Of a DNA stretch of 64,000 nucleotides, positions 44,871 to 55,310 are shown one piece after another; the stretch's first letter is position 1, and the number at the start of each line of letters is the position of its first letter. The stretch spans positions 1 through 64,000 of the forward strand of contig CAVQJI010000037.1 in the NCBI GenBank assembly GCA_963712715.1, written 5' to 3'. The DNA is from JAFEDN01 sp963712715. GTDB lineage: Bacteria; Pseudomonadota; Gammaproteobacteria; Coxiellales; Coxiellaceae. Under the pieces are notes generated by a model. It saw only the letters and a list, made by a program, of their open reading frames with translations, searched no databases and was not told the origin of the DNA. The translations under genes and the position numbers were made by a program.

Positions 44871-45847
44871 TATTGCGGAATGATCTGCACGTAAGCTTCT
44901 TTCCGGGCTTTCGTGATGGCGGCTTTAACGGCGACTTCATATTTCTGACGTAGCAACAACTCCCGGATTTGAGCGTCCGTTAATTTTTGATTGCTGGTGC
45001 GCGTTTCCACTAGTTTCAGTACGTGATAGCCATTTGGAGCGCGTATGGGCGCCGAAGCACTGTTAACAGTCAGACCGGGAAGTTGCTCTGCGAAAATTTG
45101 TGGTAAATCACTGGCTGTCCGCCAGCCTAAATCCTGATAGGCGGGGGTTATTTTATCAATAGCGACGCCGCTATCGATTTGCTGTTGAATGTTATGAGCG
45201 GTGGTGAGCGCTTTATCCAGTTCTTCCGCACTGGGCTGTTCGGATACCGGCAGGAAAAAATCCACTATTTTATATTCTCGCGGTCCTTGCGGGGTTTTTT
45301 TAAAGTCCAGGACATCGGCGTCGGTCACTTTGACCTGTCCGACGACCATTTGTTGTTGTAATTTCGTAATCATGATCTGGTCGGCTACTTTTTTGCGGAA
45401 ATCTTCATAAGTAGTGTGTTGCAAAACCAGCTGCTCCTTGAGCTGATCAACGGTAAGATGATTACTCTGCGCAATCTGTTGTATGGCGTGATCCGTTTCG
45501 GTGGGCGTAGCCTGTAGATCGTTGCGGGTAGCCATCTGTATTTGCAGACGATAATTAATGAGCTGTTCAAGCGCATCCTCGCGAAGCTTTTCTGGCGGCG
45601 GCATCGGAATTTTGGTGGCGAGGATTTGCTGTTGAAGTTGGGCGAGAGCCAGATCGAGGTCACTCTCGCTAATGACTTCATCATTAACAATGGCGACAAT
45701 TCGATTGACAGGCACAATCGGTTCCGGACTAACCGCCGCCGGCGCTCTCTGCGTCTGCGCAGGGAAAGCAGGTTCCTGCGCTCCCCACGCCAGGCCGGAA
45801 TTTATTACTAAACAACTTACTGATAAATATATTATATTTTTAACCAT
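44870..45847 (-). CDS. surA: Periplasmic chaperone/peptidyl-prolyl isomerase SurA
   Basis: 325 residues, signal peptide then the SurA N-terminal chaperone domain (IVAIVNDEVISESDLDLALA, LEQLINYRLQIQMATRNDLQ) and one parvulin domain (IVDFFLPVSEQPSAEELDKA to IRAPNGYHVLKLVETR). E. coli SurA (428 aa) has two parvulin domains, so this is a shortened form. The ATG at 45847 has GGAGA at a good distance; 45862 is an alternative. Works with LptD assembly, and the genes are adjacent. Confidence 0.92.
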   Translation of the reverse strand: MVKNIIYLSVSCLVINSGLAWGAQEPAFPAQTQRAPAAVSPEPIVPVNRIVAIVNDEVISESDLDLALAQLQQQILATKIPMPPPEKLREDALEQLINYRLQIQMATRNDLQATPTETDHAIQQIAQSNHLTVDQLKEQLVLQHTTYEDFRKKVADQIMITKLQQQMVVGQVKVTDADVLDFKKTPQGPREYKIVDFFLPVSEQPSAEELDKALTTAHNIQQQIDSGVAIDKITPAYQDLGWRTASDLPQIFAEQLPGLTVNSASAPIRAPNGYHVLKLVETRTSNQKLTDAQIRELLLRQKYEVAVKAAITKARKEAYVQIIPQ

Positions 45848-45906
45848 TACGGATTTCTCCATTGAACAGATATTAATACCCGCTAGTTTAACAAATTTAC
45901 AATGAC

Positions 45907-48467
45907 TTATCTAAATGTATCATCAAAACCTCCAAGGGTGCTGGCCAGTAAATTGCCCGGGCTGGTGCCGATGGAACCCAGACTCTTCAATTGTAGCTGG
46001 ACATAGTAAGAGTCTTTAAAAACATTCACCGGACCGTTTGAACTCGATGTGTCCGTCTTCTCCCAACTGCGCGAAGCGATTGCGCGTATGGTCCAGCAGC
46101 AGGTGTCGTATTGAAGCCCGCCATAATAACTGTCGGGGCGTTCCTTACTGATATTATATTGTCCATAGGCAAGTCCGCTCCAGTGTTCAGTGAATGGTAG
46201 AGCGAAACCGCTTGAGATCAGGTTGGTATTTTTACTAAACCCGTACGAGTCTGTGCTGGAGCCGCCATTCTGGTCACGGACATACGTGTATTTCATGTTA
46301 AAAATATAAAGTTGCCGATGATTAAAATTAATTCCGATCGACGCATTATTGGTGGCGCCTATGGAAGTATCATAGGCATAACTGGTGGTGGTGGACCAGT
46401 CAGTCCAAGGATAATAAGTGACCTCTCCCACTAACGGAGTCAGGTGGGAATCGGGAGAAATGTATTGAAAGGTGCTGTTATTACAATTGGAAGGATCCAG
46501 GCAGACTTTTGGCGAATCCAGATAATAACCGAAACCGAAATCCATTTTGAAATTTTGCGCCAGGGTGTTGCCATTTAATACCCGGCTGGTCAAACCAAAA
46601 CTAAACTGGTTGGCATTTTGCAGCCGGTCATAACTGGTAAAGCGGTTGACGTCAAATAATTGCGGGAAAGTAAAAGGCAATAGCGTCGAATCAAAATTAG
46701 GATATTTGTTCTGATTCATGTACGGAACATACAAATAAAAAAGTCTCGGTTCGAGTGTCGCCAGGTAATCGTGGTCCTCACCCCAGTGAATGGGACGATC
46801 AAGATACAGGCCGCTATCGATGTCCGCGATCGGCAAATTACGGCTGGCGTCAAAATCCTCGCGAGTATCTTCGTTTTTCGCCGCGGCGAGTTGCGCCGCA
46901 TATACGGTGGTGTCCAGTGATATTTGTGGCGTCACATACCAGGCGGAGCCGTTGAATGGCCGGCTGAGGGAAGGGCGTAAATGGAGACGCTCGCCCACAG
47001 GCATCTGAAGAGTGGTAGGTTTAAAGAGACTGTAATAAGAAAAATTAACGGATTGGGAGCTGAGACTAAAGTCCGCGCCCCCCCAAAAATCCGCATAATC
47101 ACTATTAAAATCCAGTTCGGGCAGTCGAGAGTACTGGTCAACGGCGGGAGTGCTCGCCTGACCAATGAGGTGAAGGGTTTGATAACCCTGCAGTAATCCG
47201 GTGAAATTCCAGTGTTGCGTTTGGTATTCCACATCCCCCTGGTTCAAAAGCTGATTAGCCGCCACGTCACTGTAAGCGGTGCCAAAATCCTGGAAGAAAT
47301 AATCATCGGTCACATAGTTTAAATGCAGGTGACCGCTCAGGTTTGGGTCTGGGCGGGCGTTTTCATCGATGCGTATAAATCCGCGGAAGGTGCTATCGCC
47401 GCTTAATTCATCCAGATAAGGAGTTAGCGACTTCCCTGGTGGCGGCTTCGGGGGGTCGGCGAGAGTATCCTCGCGAAATTGACCAAACTCCGGGTCATTG
47501 GGGACCACGCTCAGATAAATTTGACCATTATTGTGGGGGCTTTCTAAATAACGAAACAGCGAATTAAATTGCAGGCCGCGATTTTCTACATATTTAGGCG
47601 TCGTTGTTAAATCATAATTAGGCGCGAGATTCCAATAATAAGGCAGCGCCAGTTGAACACCACTATCTTTCTGATAAGAAGGTACCGGTGTTAGAAAACC
47701 GCTTTTCCGGCGGTCATCGATAGGGAAGGTATATACAGGCGCATAGAGCAGTGGAAAACTGTAAAATTGTAATTTCATATTGTAAGCCGTGCCGAACCCT
47801 TCTTTTTTATCCAGGACAATTTTGCTGGCGGAAATTTGCCAGGCGGGATCGACCGGCGAGCAGGTGGTGTAGGTGGCATTTGAAAGATGCAACAGTCCGC
47901 TGGCGTCACGAAAAGTTTTATCAGCGGTACCCCAGGCGTCATAGGCGCGGCTGGTTAATTCTAAACGTTTTTGGGGTCTTCAAAAAAATGATAGGCCGCT
48001 GGCCCTGATTCCAGAGTGTGTTCATCGAAGTGAATAACCGAATAAGGTCCCGCCACCAGCTTGCCGGATTCCTCCACCTGCGTATGTCCTTCCAGGCGGA
48101 CATAATCAATTTTGCCATTTTTGGGGTCACGGTAAATGATTGCTTTATCCGCCCTGGCAATCCTGCCGGGCTGGGTCAGGATCACGTTCTGGCTGACCGT
48201 GGACTCTCCATATCTGTAAAGTACGCCTGGACCGGTATAAGTTATTCGAGTGGGGGCTTTGGCGAATGGCGGAGGTACTTTTGTTTCAAGCAGGATTTGC
48301 GGTTCCGAATAATACCCATGGCAAAGATTCGCATAAGGATCGTCAATCCAGCCCAGTAAATCAGCCACGTCTTTATTTTCGTAAGCCAAAGTTATGGGAT
48401 CGGCGACGGAAAAAATCAACAAAGCGATGATCGATTGAGCAGTATATATTCTTTTTCGGGATTTCAC
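45907..48467 (-). CDS. lptD: LPS-assembly outer-membrane protein LptD (one frameshift)
   Basis: Outer-membrane barrel that inserts LPS. N-terminal signal peptide and OstA/LptA-like beta-jellyroll (QNVILTQPGRIARADKAIIY, KIDYVRLEGHTQVEESGKLV), then CSPVDPAWQISASKIVLDKK (typical Cys-Pro region) and a long C-terminal barrel. GTG start at 48467. The first frame stops at 47961 after EDPKNV; homology resumes as LELTSRAYDAWGTADKTFRD in another frame that leads into the 47892 ORF. Adding one T to the T run near 47970 restores a protein of about 853 residues. Essential in most LPS-bearing bacteria, so a consensus error is likely. Confidence 0.9.
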
Positions 48468-48511
48468 TCGTTATCCAGACCCAGTTTTTAATTGTTAAAA
48501 GCCCGATTCTA

Positions 48512-48549
48512 CAGCAATTCTCGCCTTACGGCGAGCGCAAGTCTCGCTG
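48512..48549. repeat. Short R2-type end repeat
   Basis: CAGCAATTCTCGCC followed by a GGCGAG hairpin and GTCTCGCTG, a degenerate copy of the R2 end, between divergent lptD and amgK. Confidence 0.6.
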
Positions 48550-48582
48550 AATATATGGCTGTTCCAAGTTTCCAGGTTACTC

Positions 48583-48685
48583 GTCATTGCGAGCGTCAGC
48601 GAAGCAATCCAGTACAATGCCTGTACCAAGTGATTGACTTTGCACTGCCATTGAAATGGATTGCTTCGCTAGCGCTCGCAATGAC
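48583..48685. repeat. Core palindrome, copy D (imperfect)
   Basis: Arms GTCATTGCGAGCGTCAGCGA and TAGCGCTCGCAATGAC enclose a longer, unrelated middle than in other copies. It lies in the amgK upstream region; an in-frame start at 48492 would translate through it, so the amgK start is placed after it. Confidence 0.8.
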
Positions 48686-48743
48686 AGTAAACCCACTGGC
48701 TAGAAGCATTTCACTTCCCGGAAATTGTAGTAGAATAGCGCAC

Positions 48744-49712
48744 ATGAAAGATACATTACGACAGGCGGCTTTACAAAAATGGTTAATTCCAGTCGTTCCT
48801 GCGCCTTTTACGCTGGAGGCCATGACGCCGGGGGCGGGTAATCGGCGTTATTACCGGGTCATTACCTCTGGTGGGCGGTTTGTGGTGATGGATTCTCCGG
48901 CGGATGAAAAATTCCTGCTTTTCATACAAATAGCCAAAGGCTTGCAGGTACTCGGGGTGCAGGCGCCGGTGATTCATGCAGCGGATGAATCGCAGGGGTT
49001 CCTGCTGTTGTCTGATTTGGGACCTAATTTGTATGCGGATATGCTGACTTCGGAAAATGCCGACGATCTGTACCGTCAGGCATTTATGGCTTTATTGCGA
49101 CTTCAGTCTTATCCACAAAATGCGTTAAAAACATTTGATTTCGTGCATTACCGGGAAAAAATGCAATGGTTTGTTGAATTTTTTCTGCGCCATTACCTTA
49201 AATTATCATTGACAGCGCGGCAGCAGCAGGATTGCGAACGACTGTTTGATTTATTAATTTTTACCGCGGAGCGACAACCTAAAGCCTGCGTGCATTATGA
49301 CTATCACTGCCGGAATCTGGTTCAGTTACCGGATGGACAGACCGGGGTTCTGGATTTTCAGGATGCCGTGCACGGTCCTGTGACTTACGATCTTGTTTCA
49401 TTATTACGTGATTGTTATATTGACTGGCCAGCCTCCCGGGTGCGGGCCTGGTTGTCTCAGTATCAGCAAATGGCTTTAAAAGGCGGCATGCTGAACGAGG
49501 AAGATCCGCGATTATGGATGCGCTGGTGCGACTTCAGCAGCGCGCAGCGCCATATAAAATGCATTGGTTTATTTTCAAGGTTTCACGTGCTGGGACAGAC
49601 TTCTGATTATCTGGTTTATATTTCCCGTTTGCTGAATTATCTGCGCGAGATCAGCGGCCGCTATGCTGTTATGTCGCCTTTTAGGGCTATTTTGGAGAAA
49701 GTACCGTCATGA
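48744..49712 (+). CDS. amgK: N-acetylmuramate/N-acetylglucosamine kinase AmgK
   Basis: 322 residues of the aminoglycoside-phosphotransferase fold: MTPGAGNRRYYRVI near the start, catalytic loop CVHYDYHCRNLVQL and metal site GVLDFQDAVHGPVTYDLVSL. Overlaps murU by 4 bases. In Pseudomonas AmgK and MurU recycle MurNAc directly to UDP-MurNAc, bypassing de novo synthesis and conferring fosfomycin tolerance; the pair is encoded beside lptD there as well, as here. The start at 48744 avoids the repeat. Confidence 0.88.
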   Translation: MKDTLRQAALQKWLIPVVPAPFTLEAMTPGAGNRRYYRVITSGGRFVVMDSPADEKFLLFIQIAKGLQVLGVQAPVIHAADESQGFLLLSDLGPNLYADMLTSENADDLYRQAFMALLRLQSYPQNALKTFDFVHYREKMQWFVEFFLRHYLKLSLTARQQQDCERLFDLLIFTAERQPKACVHYDYHCRNLVQLPDGQTGVLDFQDAVHGPVTYDLVSLLRDCYIDWPASRVRAWLSQYQQMALKGGMLNEEDPRLWMRWCDFSSAQRHIKCIGLFSRFHVLGQTSDYLVYISRLLNYLREISGRYAVMSPFRAILEKVPS

Positions 49713-50395
49713 AAGCGATGATTTTGGCGGCGGGAAGGGGCGAGCGCATGCGGCCGCTTACGGATCAGATTCCCAAGCCGCTTGTCCCGTTTCGTGACGG
49801 GTGTCTGATCGACCCTTTATTGCAGGGATTACGCCGGGCAGGGGTCCGGGAAGTCGTAATGAATGTTTGTTATTTAGCTTCACAAATCATCGATTATTTG
49901 GGTGATGGAAATAATTATGGCTTACGGATTCAGTATTCCCGTGAAGAGCAGCTCGGAGGATTAGAGACGGGTGGAGGCGTGTTCCAGGCACTGCCACTGC
50001 TCGGCAGCGATCCTTTTTTAATCATCAGCGCAGATATCGTCACCGATTTTCCTTTTGGCGAATTGATTAACAAACCGCTTCAGGGTCTGGCTCATCTGGT
50101 TTTTGTCGATAATCCTGATTTTCATGCCCGGGGAGATTTCCATTTAAACGCCGATGGCACGGTCGCGCTGCAAGGAGATAATAGGCTGACTTACGCCAGC
50201 ATCGGCGTGTTGCACCCGCGGTTATTTGCAAATTGCGAGCCTGGAAAATTTCCCTTGTTGGAATTATTCCGCGAAGCCATTGCCGGCAGGCTTATGACCG
50301 GCGAGCATTACCAGGGTGATTGGCATAACATCGGTACCCTTGCACAACTACACCAATTAAACTTCATCCGCATTCAGCAAGGTGGGGGAGAATGA
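49709..50395 (+). CDS. murU: N-acetylmuramate-1-phosphate uridylyltransferase MurU
   Basis: 228 residues of the nucleotidyltransferase fold: MILAAGRGERMRPLTDQIPK and PLVPF at the N-terminus, EEQLGGLETGGGVFQALPLL and SADIVTDFPFGEL for metal and substrate. Final step of the MurNAc recycling bypass with AmgK. The 3' end overlaps the convergent transporter gene by 39 bases. Confidence 0.88.
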   Translation: MKAMILAAGRGERMRPLTDQIPKPLVPFRDGCLIDPLLQGLRRAGVREVVMNVCYLASQIIDYLGDGNNYGLRIQYSREEQLGGLETGGGVFQALPLLGSDPFLIISADIVTDFPFGELINKPLQGLAHLVFVDNPDFHARGDFHLNADGTVALQGDNRLTYASIGVLHPRLFANCEPGKFPLLELFREAIAGRLMTGEHYQGDWHNIGTLAQLHQLNFIRIQQGGGE

Positions 50396-51286
50396 AGCTT
50401 TCTCGCGATTATAAAAATAATTAATGGCCACGGCGCCCAGAAGGGTAATTAACCCTCCTGTCAATTCTAAAGGTCCAGGATATTCTCCCAATATAATCAT
50501 GCCCAATAGTGTCGCAATAATAGGCATAGCATAGAGATAACCGGAAACTTTGCCTGCGGGTGCTTTAGACAAGGCGTAATTCCACAGTGCGTAGGCGAAG
50601 GCAGCGGGAAAAATACCTAAATAAACCGCCGCCGCGGTGGATTGCCAGGGTGCGCCAGGCAATTCGCGAATCATATCCGGGACATAAATTAACATGACAA
50701 GAGTGCCGCCCCAAATCGACAAAATCACTAATTCTAAAGGATGATAGCGATGAAATAAAGATTTTTGAGCGACCCCGTAATAACTTCCTAATATGGCTGC
50801 GATTAAGACGTATAACAGTGCGACGTCGTATTTTAATCCACTGCTTTCACTCAAAGCAATTAATAGCAGACCTGTCAGACTGATCAGCACTCCCAGCCAG
50901 CTTTTTATCGGCACTCTTTCCCTGAGCAGGAAAAACGCGAACAGCATTGTAAATACAGGGTTTAGACCGATAATAAAACCGGCAATGCCGGCGGGCAGGA
51001 CAATTTCGCCATAATTAATGGCAATATTGTAAACGCCAATCCCCAAAGTGCCGATAAAGATGATATGCAGGAGATCGCGCAGCTTTGGGAAATGTCGCTC
51101 CGGTAACTTAAAATACGGGATTAATAAACATAACGAAGCCACCAGATAGCGCAATAACGCCAGTCCGCCCGGCGAATAGCCGTGCAACCCAATTCTGATG
51201 GCGATCAGGGCAGACGCCCAAAGAAGAACTGTCCCCCACAGACTCAGCTGGGTGACCAGGGAAACAGAGGAGAGGGGGTTTTTCAT
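50357..51286 (-). CDS. EamA-family (DMT superfamily) transporter
   Basis: 309 residues with ten predicted membrane helices in two EamA halves (GTVLLWASALIAIRIGLHGY to TGLLLIALSESSG, then YGVAQKSLFHRYHP to LITLLGAVAINYFYNRE). Substrate unknown; related proteins export amino acids or metabolites. Tail-to-tail overlap of 39 bases with murU. Confidence 0.85.
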   Translation of the reverse strand: MKNPLSSVSLVTQLSLWGTVLLWASALIAIRIGLHGYSPGGLALLRYLVASLCLLIPYFKLPERHFPKLRDLLHIIFIGTLGIGVYNIAINYGEIVLPAGIAGFIIGLNPVFTMLFAFFLLRERVPIKSWLGVLISLTGLLLIALSESSGLKYDVALLYVLIAAILGSYYGVAQKSLFHRYHPLELVILSIWGGTLVMLIYVPDMIRELPGAPWQSTAAAVYLGIFPAAFAYALWNYALSKAPAGKVSGYLYAMPIIATLLGMIILGEYPGPLELTGGLITLLGAVAINYFYNREKASFSPTLLNADEV

Positions 51287-51382
51287 GAAACGCTATTGTG
51301 CGTTATTTAGTGGAATTTTGCAATAACACGAAAAAAACAGGCGTATTCACCGGAGCATCACTGCCATTAAATTAAGGGCATC

Positions 51383-51575
51383 GTCATCCCGCGACTTGAT
51401 CGCATAGGCGTCAGTCTAAGGATTTTTTTCCCAAAAGACGCCGTCATTGCGAGCGCCAGCGAAGCAATCCAGTACAGAATTTCTACAAAGCTCGTGCTGG
51501 ATTGCTTCGCTGGCGCTCGCAATGACGGCTAAACTTCCTTAAACTGACGCCTATGCGATCAAGTCGCGGGATGAC
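51383..51575. repeat. Palindromic MITE-like element, copy E, with extended arms
   Basis: The CATAGGCGTCAG-ended element (51403-51555, core 51443-51526) is bounded by GTCATCCCGCGACTTGATCG on the left and its exact reverse complement on the right, so the whole 193 bp is one palindrome. The left flank therefore does not repeat directly, unlike copies A and C. Confidence 0.88.
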
Positions 51576-51628
51576 GGTCCTATGTTTTTCCTTAACTTAA
51601 TGGCAGTGCGCCGGAGCATCTCCCCCGA

Positions 51629-53537
51629 TTAATCAATATCTGCCAGATCGCCTTTTTCCTCCAGCCAGTTGCGGCGATCGCTGGCGCGTTTTTTGGCGAG
51701 AAGCATATCTAAAATCTGTGCGCTGTTATCGCCTGCTTTTGTCGTCAGCCGTACCAGTCGACGGGTTTCCGGATTCATGGTGGTTTCGCGCAATTGCAAA
51801 GGGTTCATTTCGCCTAAACCTTTAAAACGCTGAATGTTGGGTTTGCCTTTCTTTTTTTCGGCATGAATGCGATCTAAAATTCCCTGCTTTTCTTCGTCGT
51901 CGAGGGCGTAAAAGACCTCTTTACCAATATCAATCCGATACAGCGGTGGCATTGCCACGTGCACATGACCTTCCGCGACAAGTTGAGGAAAATGCCGCAG
52001 AAATAAAGCACACAATAACGTGGCAATATGCAGACCGTCAGAGTCGGCATCGGCTAAAATGCAGATTTTACCATAACGCAAAGTGGTTAAATCCGTCGAT
52101 CCCGGATCGACTCCCAGAGCCACCGCGATGTCGTGAATTTCCTGGGAAGCCAGCACTTCGTCGGAAGTCACTTCCCAGGTATTTAAAATTTTACCTCGCA
52201 GCGGCATGATCGCCTGGTAAGTGCGATCTCGCGCCTGCTTGGCTGAACCGCCCGCCGAATCGCCTTCGACCAGGAATATTTCGCAGCTATTGACGTCCTG
52301 CTGCGAGCAGTCCGCCAACTTGCCTGGCAGCGCGGGGCCGGCGGTGACTTTTTTACGCGTTACTTTTTTACTGAGCTGTAGACGTTTTTGCGCATTGAAA
52401 ATGGCCAATTCAGCGAGTTCCTTGCCCTCCTGAATATGCTGGTTCAGCCATAAACTGAAGGCATCGTGCACCACACCGGCGACAAAAGTGGCGCATTGAC
52501 GCGAAGATAATTTTTCCTTGGTTTGACCGGCGAATTGCGGGTCCTGAATTTTTACCGATAATACATAGCTGCAGGGTTCCCATAAATCATCCGCGGTAAG
52601 TTTAAGGCCGCGCGGCAATAATTTTTGCAGATCACAAAATTCGTACATCGCTTCCGCTAAACCACTGCGTAAACCATTGACGTGGGTGCCGCCCTGGATG
52701 GTGGGTATTAAATTGACGTAACTCTCAGTCACTTTTTTGCTGGAATCTTCCGGTAACCACACCACAGCCCAGTCCACCTTTTCCATCGGCGCTGAAGGCG
52801 CCGATTAAGGGTTCTTCGGGTATGTGCGCGATATCTTTAATGCAGTCACTGAGATAATCTTTTAAGCCGGATTCATAATACCACTCAATTCTTTCATGAG
52901 TATTTTCGTCAGAAAAAATAATCCGCAATCCAGGGCATAAAACCGCTTTTGCCCTTAAATTATGCTTTAACGCGCTGACTGCAAATTTTGGACTGTCGAA
53001 ATATTTTTCGTTAGGCCAGAAGCGTACCAGAGTACCCGTTTCGCGCGGCGGGGCGTTACCGACGGTTTTAAGAGCGCTGGCCTTTTCGCCGTCAGCAAAA
53101 TCCATTTGATAAATGCGCCCGTCTTTTTTTACCTGGACCATGAGTTTGCGGGACAGCGCATTCACCACCGAAATTCCGACTCCGTGCAGACCACCGGAAA
53201 ACTGATAGCTTTTATTCGAAAATTTAGCGCCAGCGTGAAGCCGGGTGAGAATCAATTCGACGCCACTGATTTTATGTTCGGGGTGAATATCCACGGGCAT
53301 GCCGCGGCCGTTATCTATCACCGCCAGTGAGCCATCTTTATAAACCTCGACTGTGATTTGATCAGCATGTCCGGCGATGGCTTCGTCAACGCTATTATCA
53401 ATAGCTTCATGAGCGAGATGATTTGGCCGGGTAGTGTCTGTATACATCCCCGGACGGCGTCTGACCGGGTCCAGCCCGCTTAAAACCTCAATGGATTCCG
53501 CAGAATAGTTCGTGGTTTTTTTCGGTTTGCTGCTCAT
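51629..53537 (-). CDS. parE: DNA topoisomerase IV subunit B (one frameshift)
   Basis: About 635 residues, the size of ParE rather than GyrB. GHKL ATPase: EAIDNSVDEAIAGHADQI, DNGRGMPVDIHPEHKISGVE, GGLHGVGISVVNALS. Toprim: EIFLVEGDSAGGSAKQARDR and ILADADSDGLHIATLL. Ends QRFKGLGEMNPLQLRETTMN and further. The N-terminal frame runs to 52725; homology passes into the frame beginning MEKVDWAVVWLPED at 52786. Removing one G in GCCGATGGAA (minus strand, near 52787) restores the reading. Chromosome decatenation by Topo IV is essential, so sequence error is likely. Overlaps the upstream DUF4282 gene by 4 bases. Confidence 0.92.
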
Positions 53538-53785
53538 TTCATATTCCCAATATTGGCTCTGATCGCCGCCAGGTGATCATTAATGCGAAAAAACAGGATC
53601 AACAGTTCGCAAACAATGCGAGTCGCTAAAGGTCCCAGAATAATAATTTCCAGCACCACCCGCCAGCTTTCCTGATGTATAATATCGACAATTGCGATGA
53701 CGATAAACACTATCATAGCCACCCAAAAAAGAAATTGCACCAGCCACGGCGTCAGCATTTTGCGAAATGTGAGAAAATCTTTCAT
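53534..53785 (-). CDS. Small membrane protein, DUF4282-like
   Basis: 83 residues with two membrane helices (FLFWVAMIVFIVIAIVDIIH and IIILGPLATRIVCELLILFF) followed by RINDHLAAI, the pattern of DUF4282 proteins of unknown function. Stop overlaps the parE start by 4 bases, so translation of parE may be coupled to it. Confidence 0.75.
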   Translation of the reverse strand: MKDFLTFRKMLTPWLVQFLFWVAMIVFIVIAIVDIIHQESWRVVLEIIILGPLATRIVCELLILFFRINDHLAAIRANIGNMK

Positions 53786-53844
53786 ACAGGCTCCCGTCAG
53801 CGATAGCGGAAAGAATCATCGCGAGTGAATTTTCGATCTTAAAT

Positions 53845-53931
53845 CGTCATTGCGAGCGCCAGCGAAGCAATCCAGTTCGTACTTCGGCCAACACACTGTA
53901 CTGGATTACTTCGCTGGCGCTCGCAATGACG
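53845..53931. repeat. Core palindrome, copy G
   Basis: Starts CGTCATTGCGAGCGCCAGCG, ends with the complement; one mismatch in the right arm. No outer CATAGGCG ends. Located in the intergenic space between DUF4282 gene and waaA; an in-frame TTG at 53850 would translate it. Confidence 0.88.
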
Positions 53932-53990
53932 ATATTATCCTGAATTCCTGGCATTTAATCCACCCTGCATATTTATGGTATTATGGAATT

Positions 53991-55306
53991 ATGAAGTATT
54001 TTTATTCGAATTCATTACGTTACGTTTATAGCGTTGCCTATTATATCGCCGTGCCGGGGCTTTTATTGCGGTTATGGTGGCGTTCACTGCGTTATAATCG
54101 CGACTACCGGGCGCGTTGGCTGGAACGATTTGGTGTTATTCCCAAACTAAAAGAACCAAAAGTAATATGGGTTCATGCCGTGTCCATGGGGGAAACTTTA
54201 GCAGCGGCGCCACTGGTTAAAATGCTTTTGTCCCGCTATTCCGATTATCATATCGTCATGACTTCCACCACTCCAACCGGCGCTTTACAAGTGGTTAAAC
54301 ATTTTGGCCAACAAGTAACAGCATTACACACACCTTATGATTTACCGGATTGCGTCAACCGTTTTCTGGATCGTGCGCACCCGGATTTGGGAATTATCCT
54401 CGAAACGGAATTGTGGCCTAATCTGCTGGCGGCCTGCTCGCGGCGCAAAATTCCGCTGATGCTGGCAAACGCGCGCCTGTCGGCGCGGTCGAGCCGTGGT
54501 TATCAACGAATCGCGCCATTAGCGCGGCAGATGGTGAACAGTTTTGCGTGTGTTGCCGCGCAGGCGGAATCGGACGGCCATCGGTTTCTGGAACTGGGAT
54601 TGGAACCGAAGCGCCTGCAGGTAAGCGGAAATATAAAATTTGATGTGCAGCCCGCGCCGGATTTAAGCTCGCGTGGGCAGGCGTTGCGTGACGGGTGGGG
54701 AGCAGCGCGTCCGGTTTGGGTAGTGGCCAGCACCCATGAAGGCGAAGAAACCATTTTATTGGCAGCCTTAAAAAAGGTGCGCGAAAATTTTCCGGAATTG
54801 TTATTTATTCTGGTACCGCGGCATCCCGAGAGATTCGCCAAAGTGGCCCAGCTTTGTATGCAGGCAGGTTATCAAACCTCTCTTCGCAGCCGGAAGGACC
54901 CAGTCAACCCCGAGACTGAAATTCTGTTGGGCGATACCCTGGGTGAACTCATGCTTTTTTATGCCGCGGCGGACATCGCTTTCGTAGGCGGCAGTTTGGT
55001 AAAGATTGGCGGGCATAATTTAATTGAACCGGCGATTTTAGGTGTGGGCGTCTTAACCGGGCCGCATTTGCATAATTTTGCCGATATCAGCCAACTGTTA
55101 GTTTCCGCAGGCGGCGCGCAGGTAGTCACGGACGCAGATACACTCAGCGACACGGTCATTAATCTGCTTCGCGATCCCAAACAGCGTATCAGGATGGGTG
55201 AAAACGGCCGTCAGGCTGTCCTCGCCAATACCGGCGCGCTCGAAAAAACTTAAACTGGATTGCCGCACAAATACCTTTAACCTCTGTTCATGAAAAAATT
55301 TTCTGA
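53991..55306 (+). CDS. waaA: 3-deoxy-D-manno-octulosonic acid transferase (probable terminal frameshift)
   Basis: GT-B glycosyltransferase that attaches Kdo to lipid A. N-terminal membrane anchor, then VIWVHAVSMGETLAAAPLVK, IILETELWPNLLAACSRRKI, GNIKFDVQPAP, VVASTHEGEETILLAAL, LVPRHPERFAKVAQLC and FVGGSLVKIGGHNLIEPAILG, diagnostic of WaaA/KdtA. Start at 53991 gives the conserved N-terminus. The frame stops at 55253 after GALEKT; one more A in the run at 55243 yields NLNWIAAQIP and a stop at 55306, closer to the family C-terminus. The lost part is only ~18 residues, so activity could survive. Confidence 0.92.
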
Positions 55307-55310
55307 TTAC

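Noticed and set aside
48492..48743. A long N-terminal extension of AmgK from base 48492.
   Set aside because: The extension is a translation of the palindromic repeat; conserved sequence begins at 48744.
53850..53990. An N-terminal extension of WaaA from a TTG at 53850.
   Set aside because: It is translated repeat sequence; the family N-terminus starts at 53991.
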